Assembly: GCA_012841225.1 (NCBI GenBank)
Contig: DUVD01000147.1
Span: 1-8,037 of the forward strand
Direction: 5' to 3'
DNA: 8,037 bases
Source: Fibrobacter sp.
GTDB lineage: Bacteria > Fibrobacterota > Fibrobacteria > Fibrobacterales > Fibrobacteraceae
Each line of letters begins with the position of its first letter. Position 1 is the first letter of the stretch. The translations under genes and the position numbers were made by a program. The notes beneath the pieces were generated by a model that saw nothing but the letters and a program-made list of their open reading frames with translations, was not told where the DNA came from and did no database searches. Shown in pieces: positions 5,305 through 8,037 of this stretch.

Positions 5305-7536
5305 TTATCGACCGCGTCTATCGATGCGTCGCTCTTCACGTTTATTGTCGTCTCGATTACTCCGATTATCGGTTCGTTTTTCGACGCGTGGTTCACTGCG
5401 TTTTTCGACGCGTGGTTCACTGCGTTTTTCGACGCGTGGTTCACTGCGTTTTTCGGTTCTTGGTTCACTGCGTTTTTCGTTTCGTGTTCCATCACGCGGT
5501 TCAACACGCCTTTCGTTAATTGGTTTAGTTTCAAAAAGGTTGACTTTGCCCGGATTTATTGGTTGTTCTCTTCTTCGATTTCTGGGCGTAACATCCTTCC
5601 ATTGTTCACGGCGTTGCACCGAGTTTTTTAACTGAAGCTCTTTTTGCCGCGGCGCGTTTCTAATTCTATCATTTTCAAAACGTGGGCGAAGATTTCTTTC
5701 GTTAACGCGAACAGATTTTCCTGTTTTGGGTTCAAAATAAGTGTTTCCAGTGCGCCTAACGCCTGTTTTGTTTCTTAAGTATAGGTTGTTTGGCCTTGCA
5801 GAGGAAATCTTATGGCGAGGTGCTCTAGAGACATCCCTATAGTCGACTCTCATTGGCTTTCTTGTTTTGTGGTAATAGCCACGGCGATGGTCTATATGAG
5901 AAGGCCTTGTGTAGTGGTAGCGATAGCCGCGCGGGCCCCACAAACCACGGTAGTAGTTGCGATAGAATATATCATCGTGAACCCAGCCATAACCGCCAAA
6001 AGAAAGGCCATAAGAAAACGACCAGCCCAAAGAAGAGGTATAGTAGGCGCCGTAGCCATAAGTGAGGGCGCGAGGGTAGTAGTAGCTGCCGTACCAAGGG
6101 CTATAGCGATAGCCTGTTCCATAAAAAACAGTGCCACGATAGACGTAGTTTTGTAAGTATCCAGAATAGTATCCAACAGTTACATAATCAGAGTTGTAAT
6201 CAAAAACATAAACGTATTTAACGCGGTGTATGGGGTACTCTAGTGGGATTTCTTCTACTTCTTCAGGCCTAGAAATGGATATAATCCAAGGGCCAGTGGC
6301 ATCTTTGCTTTGATACCAAACACCGTTATCACAAGCATAGAAGACGCCATCAATTAATAAAACGTCTTTGTCGGTGTTAATGGCATATAAAATACCAGTG
6401 CTTTTTACTCGTCTAAATGTGGGTTTACCGTCGTAAGAGACCTCTAGATTAGCGGAGCGCCGGTCGATAGTGGCAGTTTGAGGAATTTGTGTTTCAAGTA
6501 CGGCTATTTTAGCTTCTTTAGTGCCAGAGATATTGGCGCGCACGTTGCTTACGGGGGTGTTTTCTCCGATGTTATAAAAATCAGCGGGTAGCGAGTCGGG
6601 CGATACAAAACTCCATTCGTTTGAATGCAAGCCAAAGGTCTTATACCAACGACCCGAAAGCAATGTAAAGTACTCTTGCGTTTCGATGTTTAAGATAATG
6701 TCGTTATCGGTATTTGTCATGTAAAGAAGCCCTGTATTTTTAATAGGTGCAAATTCAGGGTCGCCATTTGAAGATAAAAGCTCGGTGGGGTCAGTTCGTA
6801 CTATAAAGTTAGAGATTACCTGCGAGGAGGTGTCTTCTTGATTGGAAAGTTTTCTTTGAATTTCTAACAAAGTAGCTGGTATTTGTTTGGCAAAACCCCA
6901 ACCAAGGTAAAGATCTGGAGAGGTATACCAATACTTGCCTCCTTTTAAATAAAACTGGTTTGAATTTTTATCTTGAAGAATCGTAAAAGGGGTGTTGACT
7001 ACATGCTTTAAACTTGTGTTTTCGAGATCTTCAAAAATAGGATCACCATTGATGAGGATTAAGGCCGTAGGAGCTGTAGTAAAGAGAATTGTTGGCGGTG
7101 TATTGTTGATGCCGAGATCCATCTTATTTTGATCGATGCTCACCGTGGCGAGCAGCTCATCTAAGTTGTATTCTAAATTCCATGTAGAAATATCGTCTTC
7201 AATAAAACGATTGATTTTTTCTATTTCCGCTTCGTTCATGTCGGGAAATTTGTTCGCTGTAATTTCAGCGTCAATCAAAGTGACTTTTCGTTCATCGAAA
7301 TCGGTCGAAACGGAACTCTCAAACCAGACAGCACCAAAAACAGGCTTCTTGCCCTTATATTCTAGAACGATTGTAGAGCGACTTTCTATAGCGTTGTCCG
7401 AAAACATTTCCACTTCGGGTTGATAAATTTTGATTATGCCAAGTGGCGTGGTGATTTCTTTAGGCCAAGTTTCTGCAGCATTTGCAAAAAGAAGCGAGGC
7501 TCCTAGCACACAAATAATAATCCATAGTTTTTTCAT
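5305..7536 (-). CDS. Exported protein of the 'carbohydrate-binding family V/XII' type with Arg-rich repeat tail
   Basis: The 743-aa product has a Sec signal peptide: MKK, a hydrophobic core, and a likely cut after FANA (residue 20), so it acts outside the cytoplasm. The start at 7536 is chosen over a longer one at 7590 because it begins the signal peptide and has GAGGG placed 6-7 nt upstream. From memory, the order matches proteins called carbohydrate-binding family V/XII. There is an N-terminal domain (about 22-145, with PVFGAVWFES). Three ~65-aa modules follow (about 157-220, 252-318, 362-425), each with (N/D)GxPxF, NT and a W/Y-rich end such as LLSGRWYKT or CDNGVWYQS. A linker with IPQTATIDRR precedes module 3. 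Next is a Tyr/Gly-rich segment (about 440-545, e.g. VYRGTVFYGTGYRYSPWYG). After about residue 548 the chain becomes strongly basic, with 8-residue repeats RSEPRVEK at 681-720. The biochemical function is unknown and the carbohydrate-binding name is unproven. Surface or periplasmic placement is inferred. Confidence 0.85.
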   Translation of the reverse strand: MKKLWIIICVLGASLLFANAAETWPKEITTPLGIIKIYQPEVEMFSDNAIESRSTIVLEYKGKKPVFGAVWFESSVSTDFDERKVTLIDAEITANKFPDMNEAEIEKINRFIEDDISTWNLEYNLDELLATVSIDQNKMDLGINNTPPTILFTTAPTALILINGDPIFEDLENTSLKHVVNTPFTILQDKNSNQFYLKGGKYWYTSPDLYLGWGFAKQIPATLLEIQRKLSNQEDTSSQVISNFIVRTDPTELLSSNGDPEFAPIKNTGLLYMTNTDNDIILNIETQEYFTLLSGRWYKTFGLHSNEWSFVSPDSLPADFYNIGENTPVSNVRANISGTKEAKIAVLETQIPQTATIDRRSANLEVSYDGKPTFRRVKSTGILYAINTDKDVLLIDGVFYACDNGVWYQSKDATGPWIISISRPEEVEEIPLEYPIHRVKYVYVFDYNSDYVTVGYYSGYLQNYVYRGTVFYGTGYRYSPWYGSYYYPRALTYGYGAYYTSSLGWSFSYGLSFGGYGWVHDDIFYRNYYRGLWGPRGYRYHYTRPSHIDHRRGYYHKTRKPMRVDYRDVSRAPRHKISSARPNNLYLRNKTGVRRTGNTYFEPKTGKSVRVNERNLRPRFENDRIRNAPRQKELQLKNSVQRREQWKDVTPRNRRREQPINPGKVNLFETKPINERRVEPRDGTRNEKRSEPRTEKRSEPRVEKRSEPRVEKRSEPRVEKRTDNRSNRDDNKREERRIDRRGR
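5377..5496 (-). repeat. 24-bp tandem repeat inside the basic tail of the exported protein
   Basis: There are five consecutive 24-bp units. Those at 5377-5400, 5401-5424 and 5425-5448 are identical, 5449-5472 differs at a few bases, and 5473-5496 is clearly diverged. On the coding strand the perfect unit reads CGC AGT GAA CCA CGC GTC GAA AAA, i.e. RSEPRVEK; the others give RSEPRTEK and RDGTRNEK. Units are in frame with the gene, so gain or loss of a unit by slippage would change tail length without breaking the frame. Sequence identity down to third codon positions in three units indicates recent duplication. Confidence 0.97.
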
Positions 7537-7549
7537 AAAGTTCCCTCGA
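7537..7549 (-). promoter_or_regulatory. Ribosome binding site deciding the start at 7536
   Basis: On the minus strand the bases before the ATG read CGAGGGAACTTT. GAGGG is a good Shine-Dalgarno match at standard distance, and no comparable site precedes the upstream in-frame ATG at 7590. Together with the signal peptide beginning at this ATG, this fixes the start. Confidence 0.7.
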
Positions 7550-7586
7550 ATTGTAAACATTCTCTTTACTAATGTACTTATCTCAC

Positions 7587-7632
7587 GCACAAAAAATTAG
7601 AGTTTTTAAGAGACCACCTAATTTTTTTGTGC
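7587..7632. repeat. Long AT-rich inverted repeat between the DUF4919-like gene and the exported-protein gene
   Basis: The left arm GCACAAAAAATTAG (7587-7600) is the reverse complement of the right arm CTAATTTTTTTGTGC (7618-7632) except for one extra T. The 17-nt loop is AGTTTTTAAGAGACCAC. It begins 18 nt past the stop of the minus-strand DUF4919-like gene, so it may be that gene's terminator. The T-run, however, lies inside the arm rather than after a GC-rich stem, so a weak terminator, an attenuating or processing hairpin, or an operator are also possible. The rest of the 114-nt gap shows no promoter I would defend. Confidence 0.6.
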
Positions 7633-7650
7633 TTAAACGGCCTAAAAGAT

Positions 7651-8037
7651 TCAAAAAGCAAAGTTTTTTGGTTCTGTGATGTTAAAATATACCGAGTAAT
7701 TTTCATCTTCTTTATTTTTGCATTCCACAATACTTAAAGTGTGACCACTCATACTAGCAGTGACATAAGTGGTTGCCACCAATTTTAAGTGGTTTAGCAC
7801 GGCCATTTCTTCTTTTTCTTGAGAAAGAACATAGGCGGTGGCTGGCGTTTTGCCATCACCAGAAGCGAAAATAGACTGCATTAGACTCTTGTATAAAGCA
7901 TCGTGAAAACTGGGGTCTTTGCCATTCTTTTTCATGGCATAGCTTTTAATAAAGTGAGTAGTAGCGTCTGTAAAATCAAGGCTAAGTACTTCATCTGCAG
8001 TTTTCTCAATTTCGTTAAAATTATTGACTTTCATGGC
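7651..8037 (-). CDS. DUF4919-like protein, C-terminal part (gene cut by the window edge)
   Basis: The reading frame ends with TGA at 7651-7653 and stays open through the right edge; the codon before the first in-frame ATG (at 8034) is GCC. Counting from that ATG, 127 residues are visible. The core ASGDGKTPATAYVLSQEKEE (57-76), followed by a hydrophobic strand region and VYFNITEP (115-122), resembles, from memory, the C-terminal end of Pfam DUF4919 proteins. Those are usually over 200 aa with helical, TPR-like N-terminal repeats. The visible N-terminal stretch (IEKTADEVLSLDFTDATTHF) is helical and fits the end of such a repeat. So this is most likely a truncated view of a longer gene and the ATG at 8034 is probably internal, though it cannot be excluded as the start. 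Function is unknown. The gene points the same way as the exported-protein gene 114 nt downstream, with an inverted repeat between them. Confidence 0.7.
   Translation of the reverse strand, partial: AMKVNNFNEIEKTADEVLSLDFTDATTHFIKSYAMKKNGKDPSFHDALYKSLMQSIFASGDGKTPATAYVLSQEKEEMAVLNHLKLVATTYVTASMSGHTLSIVECKNKEDENYSVYFNITEPKNFAF

Noticed and set aside
5377..5496. Regular repeat spacing suggesting a CRISPR array
   Set aside because: The units are directly contiguous with no unique spacers and are in-frame codons of a larger protein.
5277..5534. A minus-strand open frame with KNAVNHAS repeats
   Set aside because: It is another frame of the same 24-bp repeats and runs into the shared terminator. 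The signal-peptide protein in the other frame explains the region far better.
5294..5635. A plus-strand open frame of 113 codons with RGSLRFST repeats
   Set aside because: It is the complement of the Arg-rich repeat tail of the minus-strand gene. The 24-bp in-frame repeat keeps other frames open. It has no ribosome site of note, starts over the terminator region, and has the composition of an antisense shadow.
5812..6176. Several overlapping frames of 70-114 codons on both strands opposite the Tyr/Gly-rich segment
   Set aside because: Low-complexity TAC/TAT/GGC-rich coding sequence leaves the other frames open. None shows a ribosome site, a domain or sensible composition.
7537..7590. Upstream start at 7590 adding 18 residues to the exported protein
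   Set aside because: It would bury the signal peptide behind a charged stretch and has no good ribosome site, whereas the ATG at 7536 has GAGGG upstream and starts the MKK-type signal peptide.
7587..7632. Inverted repeats as ends of a small mobile element
   Set aside because: The arms are only 17 nt apart with no target-site duplication seen and no transposase or cargo; a hairpin is the simpler reading.

Overview
The window holds four complete genes and one gene cut by the right edge. It looks like a chromosomal segment from a Gram-negative bacterium of moderate-to-low GC. Evidence for Gram-negative is a fused Wzc-type polysaccharide co-polymerase/tyrosine kinase and an exported protein with a Sec signal peptide. 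The large, insertion-containing IspG, the ACT-type short phosphoglycerate dehydrogenase and a DUF4919-like protein together point to the FCB/PVC side of the tree (Fibrobacterota, Bacteroidota, Chlamydiota/Verrucomicrobiota relatives). I lean towards a Fibrobacter-like organism, but from remembered similarity only, not a search.

Layout. Positions 1-2955 (+) carry ispG (MEP isoprenoid pathway) followed 20 nt later by a serA-type D-3-phosphoglycerate dehydrogenase, probably one transcript. It ends at a strong 15-bp-stem terminator (2995-3031). Positions 3042-5260 (+) form a separate single-gene unit: a good sigma70-like promoter (TTGAAA, 17 bp, TATTAT), a 62-70 nt leader and a 706-aa Wzz/GNVR plus BY-kinase protein. 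It ends at a hairpin with A- and T-tracts on either side (5266-5295), which also serves the convergent gene. Positions 5305-7536 (-) encode a 743-aa exported protein of the family often labelled 'carbohydrate-binding family V/XII'. It has three copies of a ~65-aa module, a Tyr/Gly-rich segment and an unusual Arg-rich tail containing 24-bp tandem repeats. Positions 7651-8037 (-) hold the C-terminal part of a DUF4919-like protein, separated from the exported protein by 114 nt containing a long AT-rich inverted repeat.

How they fit together. ispG and serA are housekeeping metabolism with no obvious joint pathway. The Wzc-like protein and the exported protein are both envelope proteins, but they converge rather than share an operon, so a functional link is only a guess. 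I see no RNA genes, CRISPR, transposase, phage genes or toxin/defence modules. I do not see a convincing undescribed multi-gene system. The most unusual object is the exported protein with its repeat-bearing basic tail.
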